Source: a virus. Taken from it: 23,743 nt of DNA. The stretch is taken from the IMG/VR virus record IMGVR_UViG_3300032331_003198, positions 1-23,743 of that record; one strand, written 5' to 3'. How positions within the stretch are numbered: the stretch's first letter is position 1; every line of letters starts with the position of its first letter. This document shows, piece after piece, positions 7,861-15,888 of this stretch. The position numbers and the translations under genes were made by a program. The notes beneath the pieces were generated by a model. It ran no database searches. It had not been told where the DNA came from and saw only the letters and a list, made by a program, of their open reading frames with translations.

Positions 7861-9726
7861 TTATCCAATAAACATAGGCTCAAACGTATAAGCATCTTCG
7901 TCTATTTGAAAAGCTTGTAGATCAAAATAGATTTTTGCCATCCAATTACCCAAAACTAATGCTGAATAACTATCTTTTCTTGGTTTATCAGGTCCAGATT
8001 TACGTTTTAAATTAGGTGGTAGATCAAAATTCTGCATACCTTGAGCAGAAGTTGTGATCTGTATAAGAGCGCATTCTGTCTTTGTTAACAATATCATGTC
8101 CGATAAATGTTCAACGAAATCAATCATTTTAGCTTCTTCGTTTTCTTTTTCGCTATCTAACATGTTAGAGAATTTTAAATTTGATATTCCGATATGCTTA
8201 CGAGTTTGACTTCTAAAGCTGTCATCAATAGCTCTACTAGCAAAGAAAATACGACGATGATCGAAATTAGCTTGCAACAATTCATTTGCTAAACGTATCC
8301 AACTTGAAGTAGGTTTTCTTAAAAATACATATCTGAAATCAGACTTATTATATTCTGATTTGGCGGTAAGAATATTTTGATTATACTCTTCTGGACGTTC
8401 AAACTCAGTTGCTATCGGTTTTAAATTGATATTAGCGTCGATGAAAACTTCGCTTTCATTACAAGAATTCATAAACTGTACGCCACCGTTATAGTCCATA
8501 CATATAGCGACAACATTGAAGTTTTGAAGCACATATAGAAAATATTTAATATGATCTTTTAATGATGATCCAGAAAGAGCATAAGAATGTACCAATGTTG
8601 CAATTTGTTTTTCTCTATTTATTTTTAATATTTGAATAGCAAAATCATCAGAAGATTCTGTTTCTGACCAAGAAGGATCAACTGAAACTATATACTCTTC
8701 GCCAGCAGCGCCTACAACTTCTACACAAGGCATTTCTCCATCTGGAACCGTACATAGAGCCATTTTAGATATTTTAAAATATCCAGAACTATCATCTGTA
8801 AACTGAGCGCCAAACTCTCGCAAAAACTGAGATTCACTCATTGTTGCTTTTGCTTGATTTATAAGATTTTGATCATACAACTGAACAGGAGCGCAATCAT
8901 ACGAAAACTGCATAACACATCTTTTTGACGAGTCTGCTTTTTTAGGATTAAATATCAAATTATCGTATTGCTCGTAAAGTTTATATAAATATTCAAATTT
9001 AAAAGATGCAGAAGATAGTGCTATCAATTTATTATTAGGCCATTGATAACGGTCCTCCTCAGTCATTTCTCCTTTTTCAATCAACTTTGTTTCTATGTTA
9101 TAAAGTTCTTCGCGCTGAGTAGGATTTTGCACTACAGACAAGAATGGCACTATAACTTCATTATAAATACGCTCAGGCATTAATAAAAACTCGTCAATAA
9201 TAATACGATGAAAGCGAAAACCACGAAGCTTTTCGCCGTCGCCTAATGGCAGCGCACGAATACGGCTTTTACCAATCTCCATTACCCATTCATCATTAGA
9301 CTTCGATATCTTTGTAATACATTGTTTTAAAAGATAGGCTTCAGGCTTCGCAGCAATGTCTTCTATCTTCTTGAATATCATTTTTGACTGACGAAACGAA
9401 CGCGATAAAATACCAGTCTCAACTCCTTGATTTAAAATAGCATCAAGTACAGCATAAATACCAGTGGTATAAGACTTACTCATACCACGCGACCATACTC
9501 CTAGAAAATAATCGCTTTCCAACATACCTTTGATAGCCATATGTTGAAATGGAAACAGTTTCACTCCAGTTATTAAATCTGTTGTGAAAGTTGTGTTATT
9601 TCTTAAGAATTGATAGAACAGCAACTTAGCTTCTTTTTCTTCAAGAAAACCTTCTTTCTTGAGAAGCTCTTCATTGCTGATTAGATAATTCTTTCTTTGT
9701 TTCTGACTGCCAGTTTCCCAACTCAT
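7861..9726 (-). CDS. Terminase large subunit (packaging ATPase-nuclease)
   Basis: The 621-residue motor protein contains both expected domains. In the ATPase domain a Walker A-like loop reads WSRGMSKSY (about 78-86), with Ser where the usual Gly precedes the Lys, and Walker B reads RIIIDEF (174-180). In the RNase H-fold nuclease the acidic residues are D350 (VSVDPSW), D411 (CMDYNGG) and D585 (RKDSYSAL). Length and domain order match T4 gp17 (610 residues). The ATG at 9726 lies inside the 3' end of the upstream nuclease gene (56-base overlap). The next in-frame Met is beyond residue 60, past the conserved start, so the overlap appears real and suggests translational coupling. Confidence 0.92.
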   Translation of the reverse strand: MSWETGSQKQRKNYLISNEELLKKEGFLEEKEAKLLFYQFLRNNTTFTTDLITGVKLFPFQHMAIKGMLESDYFLGVWSRGMSKSYTTGIYAVLDAILNQGVETGILSRSFRQSKMIFKKIEDIAAKPEAYLLKQCITKISKSNDEWVMEIGKSRIRALPLGDGEKLRGFRFHRIIIDEFLLMPERIYNEVIVPFLSVVQNPTQREELYNIETKLIEKGEMTEEDRYQWPNNKLIALSSASFKFEYLYKLYEQYDNLIFNPKKADSSKRCVMQFSYDCAPVQLYDQNLINQAKATMSESQFLREFGAQFTDDSSGYFKISKMALCTVPDGEMPCVEVVGAAGEEYIVSVDPSWSETESSDDFAIQILKINREKQIATLVHSYALSGSSLKDHIKYFLYVLQNFNVVAICMDYNGGVQFMNSCNESEVFIDANINLKPIATEFERPEEYNQNILTAKSEYNKSDFRYVFLRKPTSSWIRLANELLQANFDHRRIFFASRAIDDSFRSQTRKHIGISNLKFSNMLDSEKENEEAKMIDFVEHLSDMILLTKTECALIQITTSAQGMQNFDLPPNLKRKSGPDKPRKDSYSALVLGNWMAKIYFDLQAFQIDEDAYTFEPMFIG

Positions 9727-10627
9727 GATCGATAAAATATTGTATATCTACTTGCCACAGTGACTTACCATGATATAAAATTTTAGGTATTATATCCACA
9801 GATTTGTTTCTGCTACCCGTAAATATGAATTGAACATGTCTTGGATATTTATGCGTAAGATGGCGCATATTATGAAAAACATATTCTAAATTTGTTTTGC
9901 GTTTGTATTTCTTGTGGTTATCAATTATTTGATCAATACTGCTTTCTATAACCACGAATAAATAAGCGCCTAATCCACAAGCTCTTTCTATTTCTCTATC
10001 AAATCTTTCTACTCCAGAAGCTAGAGTGCCAAGAAAATCGTTCTCGCTCTTTCTATCTACAAATGTATAACTATAGTTGCCATCGTTTAATAAATAATCG
10101 CCAACATAAAGTTTTTCAACTTTATACTTAGCAAACGTAAGAGGATCTTGTTCTCTAGTATCTATTAAAATTTCTTTATTTCTAAGATTAACATCATTAA
10201 AATTTTTTGGCATATTCATATTAAACAAAGGCTCTTTATTCAACAACTTACAAGCAGCGCTATAAGATCCGAAATGTTTTTTATAAATAGATATCTCTGG
10301 CAGATTTAAAGTAAGCAGTTCATTATGAAATGGGGCATATATATAATTCTTTTCAGAAATTCTTTTCTCTAATATTTCTAAACATTTACTACGAACGATT
10401 TCCTTGCTGCTGCTTCTTTCCCACATTTCGAATTCCAACTTATCAAGAAATTCAGTCGCAAAATATTCCTTCTTATTACGAAAAGGAATTTGCTCTTTGT
10501 AGTATAAAGACTTACGAGGATAATGAGTGCAATAATATTCAGCTTGATAAATATTGTGTTTCTTTAAATGAGCGTGAAAAGACTTATCGTTACTATATTC
10601 TTCGTTACAGATTTTGCAGCTAATCAT
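9671..10627 (-). CDS. C2H2 zinc finger plus ERCC4 (XPF/Mus81)-type nuclease
   Basis: The 318-residue protein starts with a classical zinc finger (C4, C7, H20, H24). A middle helical region follows (about 55-145), then an ERCC4-type nuclease core: IDTREQ (155-160), VGDYLL (175-180) and VDRKSENDF (190-198). These correspond to the D-x-RE, GD and ERK-x3-D motifs of XPF/Mus81 nucleases, with Asp replacing Glu in ERK. Such enzymes cut branched or flapped DNA. The gene lies inside the packaging operon: it overlaps the upstream gene by 4 bases (ATGA) and the terminase by 56 bases. A role in resolving recombination or replication branches before packaging, as T4 endonuclease VII does, is a reasonable inference. 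A mobile or homing nuclease is the alternative, made less likely by the tight overlaps. Confidence 0.8.
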   Translation of the reverse strand: MISCKICNEEYSNDKSFHAHLKKHNIYQAEYYCTHYPRKSLYYKEQIPFRNKKEYFATEFLDKLEFEMWERSSSKEIVRSKCLEILEKRISEKNYIYAPFHNELLTLNLPEISIYKKHFGSYSAACKLLNKEPLFNMNMPKNFNDVNLRNKEILIDTREQDPLTFAKYKVEKLYVGDYLLNDGNYSYTFVDRKSENDFLGTLASGVERFDREIERACGLGAYLFVVIESSIDQIIDNHKKYKRKTNLEYVFHNMRHLTHKYPRHVQFIFTGSRNKSVDIIPKILYHGKSLWQVDIQYFIDHELGNWQSETKKELSNQQ

Positions 10628-11694
10628 ATAGCATCTTGTTTAGAAATGCCTAAAATTCTAGCTTTCCAAGATGACATGTTCTCAAGTCTATCTGCTTCTT
10701 CGTTGATAATTTTCTTTTGCATTTCAGCGATTTGAATCATCATTTTCCTTTCTTGTTCGTCTTGAAAAAGTTCAACAAGATTAATGATAGAAGCATTTTT
10801 TTGCTGATGTTGTTCTACACGCTTAGATCGTTCACCATTTAACTTTTGAATACTCTTATCAATACGACTAGCACATTGATTATATTCTTCACTGATTGTC
10901 TTTAACACCTCAGTTAAACGCATAGTTAGATCTTTTTGCTCCTGAGTGTCATTGAACATGTCATTGACTTTGTTCTTTTTAATATCAATCTGTCTAAGAT
11001 TAATATAATCCATACAAACATTTATATACAAATTAATTTCGTCAGTTGTTAAATCTGGCTTATCCCAAATCGAACGAACAAACTCCGCTTCGAATAAATC
11101 TTTATCTGTAGAACTGGTATAAGAATCGTAATTGCCTACAAATCGTGGACTAGCTAAATAAACCAACAATTTTTCTAACCACTTCCGATGTTGTAAAGAC
11201 AGCTTATCTTCACTAATGCTTTGACCACACCATTTATTTACTTTGTTGATTACAGTTTTAATAGAACGAGGAACTGAATACTTTTCACCAATTCCTGATT
11301 CATTATCCACTAAATTATCTGGATATTTTTCTTTAACATATTTATGAACAGCGCGATACTCTGGAGTGTTAAAAACATTTACATTCTCAAGACCCAAAAA
11401 CTTTTCATGAAATATTAATTCTGTAATCTGTTTTGGAGTAATACCTGTCTTTATATTTTGATCTATAAACTCAAAATGATTTTGATTAAGTATATCAGTA
11501 GCTTGAATAAGCTTAGGCTTTTCTTTCTTAGATACAAAACCGCTAGATACTAAATAATCTCTTACAGCTTTTGCTTCTTTAGAACGACCAGTTAAATCGT
11601 CGCGACCAAAAATAAGATTAGCAATAACTACATAATCATTTTGTCCTTCTTCAATTTTTTTAGCGATTAATGTTTTATGTTGATCGGTTAACAT
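10624..11694 (-). CDS. Putative small terminase subunit (HTH repeats plus coiled coil)
   Basis: The 356-residue protein has no clear family signature that I can name. Its N-terminus holds two similar segments (about 5-53 and 72-128). Each has the order helix, 'I..LIF', a variable loop, then 'AVRDYL' or 'AVHKYV', which looks like a duplicated helix-turn-helix. The C-terminal 120 residues are highly charged and predicted coiled coil (KTISEEYNQCASRIDKSIQK). DNA-binding N-terminus, helical oligomerisation region and position just upstream of nuclease and large terminase suggest the small terminase subunit, though it is larger than usual (T4 gp16 is 164 residues). The start follows the sigma gene by one base (TAA-T-ATG) and the end overlaps the nuclease start (ATGA). 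Confidence 0.5.
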   Translation of the reverse strand: MLTDQHKTLIAKKIEEGQNDYVVIANLIFGRDDLTGRSKEAKAVRDYLVSSGFVSKKEKPKLIQATDILNQNHFEFIDQNIKTGITPKQITELIFHEKFLGLENVNVFNTPEYRAVHKYVKEKYPDNLVDNESGIGEKYSVPRSIKTVINKVNKWCGQSISEDKLSLQHRKWLEKLLVYLASPRFVGNYDSYTSSTDKDLFEAEFVRSIWDKPDLTTDEINLYINVCMDYINLRQIDIKKNKVNDMFNDTQEQKDLTMRLTEVLKTISEEYNQCASRIDKSIQKLNGERSKRVEQHQQKNASIINLVELFQDEQERKMMIQIAEMQKKIINEEADRLENMSSWKARILGISKQDAI

Positions 11695-11695
11695 A

Positions 11696-12412
11696 TTATG
11701 AAGAAAATAAATCGTTACTCTTTAATAAATATTGCGCTTTTAAATACAACATCTTTTTTAAATTTTTAATTTGCTTGTATCCAGCCTTACGACCTTTTTC
11801 ATTGGTCTTAAACTTTAAAATCTTAGCTACCTGATCATCATTTAAATTATCAATAAAAAACATTTTATAAACAAAGAAATGTTTATCGCTCAAATGATCT
11901 TTCATTAATAAATGAAGTTTGTTTTCGGCGCTTTTATAATCATGCTCAACTGAAGATTCAAAATTCATGAAATAATTTTTATGATTTTCTAAACTTACCG
12001 TCATCTTAACGTCGTAAGCTGATTTTTTTATCTTTTCCCACTTAGCATATAAAGGACATTCTGAACACTGAATTCCGTTTTTAGTAAAACCGCATGACAT
12101 TTCGCCACTTGAATCGCCCTCTCTATTTTGATTAAAAGGGCAAGATAAACATGGACGAGCAAAGCTAGTATAATTATTTCTAATTATATTGCGTATTTGA
12201 TTTGTGACGATTCTGTTGACCCAAGGCTCAATAGCTCTTGATTGATCCCAGAGATGCCACTTTTTATAAATATGAAGCTTTATAATTTGTTCGATATCTT
12301 CAAAATCGAACCAAGTAATGGCTTTTAACTTCCATTTATTTTTTCTTTTCTTAACTACAGCATCAATAACTTCATACATGTCTTCAAACTTCTTTTTCGT
12401 TTTACGTTTCAT
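11696..12412 (-). CDS. Sigma-70-like transcription factor with inserted Cys cluster (possible late sigma)
   Basis: The 238-residue protein resembles small sigma factors. Residues 36-80 (FEDIEQIIKLHIYKKW, then EPWVNRIVTNQIRNIIRNN) match region 2, which binds RNA polymerase and the -10 element. Residues about 174-222 (LSDKHFFVYKMFFIDNLNDD followed by a basic helix) look like a region 4 helix-turn-helix. Between them lies a five-Cys segment (C88, C91, C107, C116, C119), probably a zinc-binding insert that standard sigma factors lack. T4 gp55 (185 residues) is the functional precedent for a phage late sigma factor. Placement upstream of packaging and capsid genes supports a late-gene role. Its start overlaps the zinc-ribbon gene by 11 bases (ATGAAACGTAA). 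An ECF-like or purely structural HTH protein cannot be ruled out. Confidence 0.7.
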   Translation of the reverse strand: MKRKTKKKFEDMYEVIDAVVKKRKNKWKLKAITWFDFEDIEQIIKLHIYKKWHLWDQSRAIEPWVNRIVTNQIRNIIRNNYTSFARPCLSCPFNQNREGDSSGEMSCGFTKNGIQCSECPLYAKWEKIKKSAYDVKMTVSLENHKNYFMNFESSVEHDYKSAENKLHLLMKDHLSDKHFFVYKMFFIDNLNDDQVAKILKFKTNEKGRKAGYKQIKNLKKMLYLKAQYLLKSNDLFSS

Positions 12413-12791
12413 CTATATCTGACGGCGTTCTAGTAGAACTACACTCCTTTAAAGACATTTTCAGATACTCTTCTTTAGTAGGTACTTTAAAATCAGATGG
12501 TAATGATTGAGTGATTCTATCATTAGACGGAGGACTGCTTAAAACTTCACTTACAGAGAATTTTTGATTAGCATGATATTTTTCAATTTCATAAGCTAAC
12601 CTTGCGGGTTTAACGAAACTAGTTGGAATGCCTTCTTCGTCCAAATCAGGTTTTCTAATTACAGGTTGAGCGGCTACCCTCTGTGGGGTTTCAAAATTGT
12701 TGAAACCCCCTAATTTACTACCGCATGATGAACAAAATTTTGATCCAACAACATGCTTAGAACCGCATTGAGAACAGTAAATATTACTCAT
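12402..12791 (-). CDS. Zinc-ribbon protein
   Basis: The 129-residue product opens with a double-zinc-ribbon-like module, CSQCGSKHVVGSKFCSSCGS, with four Cys at 6, 9, 20 and 23 that should bind one zinc ion. The rest is polar, Pro/Ser-rich and probably disordered, ending in a short helical patch (PTKEEYLKMSLKEC). No enzymatic motif is seen. Because it overlaps the sigma-like gene by 11 bases, the two are probably translated together; an accessory role in transcription is possible. The start ATG at 12791 follows a 10-base gap from PhoH. Confidence 0.65.
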   Translation of the reverse strand: MSNIYCSQCGSKHVVGSKFCSSCGSKLGGFNNFETPQRVAAQPVIRKPDLDEEGIPTSFVKPARLAYEIEKYHANQKFSVSEVLSSPPSNDRITQSLPSDFKVPTKEEYLKMSLKECSSTRTPSDIDET

Positions 12792-12802
12792 GCATTATTA
12801 TA

Positions 12803-13552
12803 TCATGCATTGTTCACTTTATCCAATTTCTTGAACATATGAACGATGTATTTCAGAATCTCGCTACGCATGATGTCTTCTTCATCAAATTGAAAACAAT
12901 AAATGCCGCGCTCTTCGCTTTCTTTATTATTAAAAATATCGTAAACTCTCATGAAACCAGACTTGTTTCCAATGTCTGATTGCATAGCGTCACCACAAAT
13001 AAACATCTTTGTGCCTTCGCCAATACGAGTCAAAAGAGTTACTAATTCTTTTGTGCTATAATTCTGAGATTCATCAGCTATGATTACCTTATCATTCCAA
13101 GTCGCACCTCTTAAAAAGTTAATTGGAAGAGCTTCAATGAAACCATTAGTTTCTAGATATTTAGATTGAGACATTGGCAATAGCTCATCTAACTTATCAT
13201 ACAATGGCATCATGAACGGATTGAACTTTTCATCGACCGTTCCCGGCAAAGAACCTAAACCTCTTTCTCCAGATTCAGCTATTGTACGAATATACTTAAG
13301 CTCTGATCTTGGATTCATATTTAACATATGAAGAGCGCAATAAACGGCCAAGAAAGTTTTAGAACTACCAGCAGGACCATTAATAAAAATAATTTTAGTA
13401 TTCTTATCAAAAGCTATCTGGGCGAAACTTTTTTGTTTATCTGTAAGTTTAAAATCTTTAATATTTAATCTAACAGCCCTGAAATGATTATCATCGATAG
13501 TCTCTTTGATATCTTCTTTTTCTTTTGGAGTGCGTTTCTTTTTAGTTGACAT
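12803..13552 (-). CDS. phoH: PhoH-like P-loop ATPase
   Basis: The 249-residue protein has the PhoH domain order: Walker A GPAGSSKT (59-66), the 'SGERGLGSLPGTVDEKFNPF' segment (94-113) that marks this family, Walker B VIIADESQN (156-164) and a sensor-like FICGDAMQSD (185-194). PhoH proteins are RNA-helicase-like ATPases, very common in aquatic phages, with unsettled function. The N-terminus is Lys-rich and lacks the PIN or KH domains of longer relatives. It is the first gene of the minus-strand structural/packaging series; the oppositely directed glycosyltransferase starts only 27 bases away. GTGTAACT lies 12-19 bases before the ATG. Confidence 0.9.
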   Translation of the reverse strand: MSTKKKRTPKEKEDIKETIDDNHFRAVRLNIKDFKLTDKQKSFAQIAFDKNTKIIFINGPAGSSKTFLAVYCALHMLNMNPRSELKYIRTIAESGERGLGSLPGTVDEKFNPFMMPLYDKLDELLPMSQSKYLETNGFIEALPINFLRGATWNDKVIIADESQNYSTKELVTLLTRIGEGTKMFICGDAMQSDIGNKSGFMRVYDIFNNKESEERGIYCFQFDEEDIMRSEILKYIVHMFKKLDKVNNA

Positions 13553-13579
13553 GTTATTAATTGAGTTACACTATATTGT
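13553..13579. promoter_or_regulatory. 27-bp divergent intergenic region
   Basis: This is the only divergent gene pair of the window and separates the packaging series (minus) from the plus-strand glycosyltransferase series. It is A/T-rich (TATATT at 13572-13577) and carries AGTTACAC (GTGTAACT on the minus strand). Both leaders must be extremely short or the promoters must lie inside the neighbouring coding sequences. No confident -35/-10 pair can be placed. Confidence 0.4.
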
Positions 13580-14626
13580 ATGGTTTTTCACTGTTTAGGT
13601 ATAGGTTATGCACCAACTAACAAAGATATTTCATTATGTGCGTTTGTGCAGAAAGTTTACAAGTTCTGTAACGAAATGACCAAGAGAGGTCATACTGTTT
13701 ATCATTACGGTCATGAAGATTCTATTGTAAATTGTACTGAACATATCACTGTTACTAATAATGATATATTAAAAACTAGTTATGGCAACTTAAATAGTTG
13801 GAAAGAAAAAGGTTTCGATCAAAATGTAAATAATAAAGCATTTGAAATCTTTAATAGCAATTGCGTGATAGAAATAAATAAAAGATTAAAAAGCAATAAT
13901 GAATTTATACTATGCTGGTTTGGATTTGGAAATGAAAGATGTGTTGAACATTTTTATAATAAAGCTATAGTAGTAGAAGCGAGCATTGGTTACGACAGCA
14001 TGTTTGCTCCAGTTAAAATATTTGAAACATACTCTCACATGCACAAAATGCATGGCAGTTGTAAAACTGAAATAAATTTCGGTTTAGAAGATGTGGTTTA
14101 TCCCGGTTTTGATTCTGATGATTTCTTATATAATAGCAAAAAATCAGAAACTGCTTTATTTTTAGGTAGAGTTAATGAAGCTAAAGGGGCCAAGTTAGTA
14201 TACGATATATGCAATCATGTAAAACAAGATATTATTTTTGCCGGACCTAATTTAACAAATCTTACAGATACAAAATACTGCAAATTCATTGGTTTTGTCG
14301 GTCCTAAAGAAAGAAAAAGCCTTTTAAGCGAAGCTAAATACCTTTTTGCGCCATCATTATTTATTGAGCCTTGCAATTGGACTGTAATTGAAGCTCAATT
14401 TTCAGGCACACCGACAATCACCACCAACTTTGGCGGATTTACTGAAACTGTAGTTCAAAATAAAACTGGCATACGATGCTCAGATATAAATTCAATGATA
14501 TCTACTGCTCAAAATATTAGTAAATTAATTGATCCTCAAGATTGTTATAATAATGCATGTTCAAAATTCACCTTGCAGCAACAATGTGATAAATATGAAA
14601 TTTTATTTAAATCATTGATTGGATAA
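13580..14626 (+). CDS. GT4-family glycosyltransferase (GT-B fold)
   Basis: The 348-residue protein has the two Rossmann-like halves of a GT-B enzyme. The C-terminal half carries 'FLGRVNEAKGAKL' (194-206; nucleotide-sugar phosphate contacts), 'IIFAGPN' (218-224), 'FIGFVGPKERKSLLSEAKYL' (236-255) and an E-x7-E motif (E263/E271, IEPCNWTVIEA), all hallmarks of GT4. It probably transfers a sugar from a nucleotide donor to a glycan or lipid; the sugar cannot be predicted. There is no signal peptide or membrane helix, so it is cytoplasmic. It opens a short plus-strand series of three genes and is 13 bases from the next start. The region is very A/T-rich. Confidence 0.88.
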   Translation: MVFHCLGIGYAPTNKDISLCAFVQKVYKFCNEMTKRGHTVYHYGHEDSIVNCTEHITVTNNDILKTSYGNLNSWKEKGFDQNVNNKAFEIFNSNCVIEINKRLKSNNEFILCWFGFGNERCVEHFYNKAIVVEASIGYDSMFAPVKIFETYSHMHKMHGSCKTEINFGLEDVVYPGFDSDDFLYNSKKSETALFLGRVNEAKGAKLVYDICNHVKQDIIFAGPNLTNLTDTKYCKFIGFVGPKERKSLLSEAKYLFAPSLFIEPCNWTVIEAQFSGTPTITTNFGGFTETVVQNKTGIRCSDINSMISTAQNISKLIDPQDCYNNACSKFTLQQQCDKYEILFKSLIG

Positions 14627-14639
14627 ATATTATATAAAA

Positions 14640-15479
14640 ATGACAACTAAAAATGTAATTAATAATAATAACGAACTTGATCCTCATGGAATTACATTAA
14701 CAATGACATGCTGTAAAAGATTACATCTTTTTAAAAAGACTATTAAGTCTTTTCACGAACATTGTTTAGATAAAAGTCTGATTGTTCAAATTATTATTTA
14801 TGATGATAATTCTAAAACAGAAGATAGATTTGAAATGGAAAAACAAATTGCAACTCTATTTCCTAATACAAATGTTTTTTATAAATATTTTTCCGAAATA
14901 CCAACAAAATATCGTCATGCTTACATAATGCAAAATTGGTACGATGATATAAAAACTGATTTTGTTTTTCACTTAGAAGATGATAGATTAATGATTAAAT
15001 CATTTTATTTATTTGAAATGGTGGATATTCTTAAAAGAGATAAAGATGTAGGTATTGTAAATATCGATCAAACAAAAAGAAATTTCCCTAAAGATTTAAT
15101 AGAAAAATATAATCTTGTAATTGATTATAATAAAAATGCAAATTATTGGGTATGGCCTTATATCAAAAGCCTCAAATGCGGCGAAATTCTTTTTTATGAT
15201 ACTGTTAGATGCGAAGAAGGTTCTAAAGAATATGGGTTTCCTTATTACGAACAATTTATTAATTATGCTGGCTTTTGTTTGCAGCCGTGCGTTATGGATA
15301 TGAGAAAGATAAAAACAATAGAAAAATTTAGATTAAATAATTCACTAGAAGCTGATTTTGGAATGAGATATTCTGAAAAATATATAACAATTTGCCACAA
15401 TGAATCAAAATCAACTCATTTAGGAGTTCCTTGGTTTCAAGAAAAATCAGCTTACGAAATGAATGACTCTAATAGATAA
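14640..15479 (+). CDS. GT-A glycosyltransferase (GT2-like)
   Basis: The 279-residue protein begins MTTKNVINNNNELDPHGITL. After a short polar lead, the GT-A core appears: ITLTMTCCKRLHLFKKTI (18-35), a nucleotide-binding IIIYDDNS (51-58), and HLEDDRLM (111-118), whose acidic pair is the metal-binding DxD equivalent. A later His near the end ('STHLGVPWF') may complete the active site. The tail is Tyr/Lys-rich with no membrane helix. I chose ATG 14640 rather than an in-frame TTG at 14619, which overlaps the previous gene. The gene lies one base before the cytidylyltransferase start, so both are probably co-translated. Confidence 0.75.
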   Translation: MTTKNVINNNNELDPHGITLTMTCCKRLHLFKKTIKSFHEHCLDKSLIVQIIIYDDNSKTEDRFEMEKQIATLFPNTNVFYKYFSEIPTKYRHAYIMQNWYDDIKTDFVFHLEDDRLMIKSFYLFEMVDILKRDKDVGIVNIDQTKRNFPKDLIEKYNLVIDYNKNANYWVWPYIKSLKCGEILFYDTVRCEEGSKEYGFPYYEQFINYAGFCLQPCVMDMRKIKTIEKFRLNNSLEADFGMRYSEKYITICHNESKSTHLGVPWFQEKSAYEMNDSNR

Positions 15480-15480
15480 T

Positions 15481-15888
15481 ATGACTACAGCATACACAAA
15501 TGGAGTTTATGATTTATTTCATGTTGGACATGTTAATTTATTCAGAAGAGTAAAAGAAAATTGCGACAAACTTATTGTAGGAGTTCATAATGATGAACAG
15601 GTATTTAGTTATAAAAATAAGAAACCTACCATTAGTTATAATGATAGGTTGGAAATGATTCGTTCTTGTAAATATGTTGATGAAATTTATGAAAATGCTG
15701 TACTTATAACAACTGATGATGTTTTATTAAAACTAAATGCTGATTGTATTTTTGTCGGAAGAGAAAATGAAGAGTTCATCAAAAAATTTTATCCAGTAAG
15801 TATCCATAAATTAAAACTTTTAGAGAGAACCAGCCATATCTGCTCTTCACAAATTATAAAAAAAATAATTAACAATCATAATATTTGA
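15481..15888 (+). CDS. CTP-type nucleotidyltransferase (phosphocholine/phosphoethanolamine cytidylyltransferase-like)
   Basis: The 135-residue enzyme is a minimal cytidylyltransferase fold. It shows TNGVYDLFHVGHVNLF with the HxGH motif (H14, H17), DKLIVGVHNDE (29-39), the 'R-x-x-M' plus 'YVDEI' segment (56-69), and a C-terminal RTSHICSSQIIKKI (116-129) matching the RTxGISTSxII signature. The 'YVDEI..NA' spacing and 'GVHNDE' resemble eukaryotic-type CCT/ECT and LicC/TagD-like enzymes, which make CDP-choline, CDP-ethanolamine or CDP-glycerol. ADP-heptose synthase (HldE C-domain) is a related but less similar alternative. The ATG at 15481 gives the usual short lead before the motif; ATG 15463 is a possible longer start. 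Its 3' end overlaps the convergent LicD gene by 20 bases, and LicD would use its product. Confidence 0.8.
   Translation: MTTAYTNGVYDLFHVGHVNLFRRVKENCDKLIVGVHNDEQVFSYKNKKPTISYNDRLEMIRSCKYVDEIYENAVLITTDDVLLKLNADCIFVGRENEEFIKKFYPVSIHKLKLLERTSHICSSQIIKKIINNHNI

Noticed and set aside
13546-13577. TTGACA and TATATT on the plus strand before the GT4 gene.
   Set aside because: The spacer is 20 bases and transcription would start after the ATG, so a standard sigma-70 promoter is unlikely.
14619-14639. TTG start extending the GT-A glycosyltransferase by seven residues.
   Set aside because: The ATG at 14640 needs no overlap with the previous gene and is the more usual codon.
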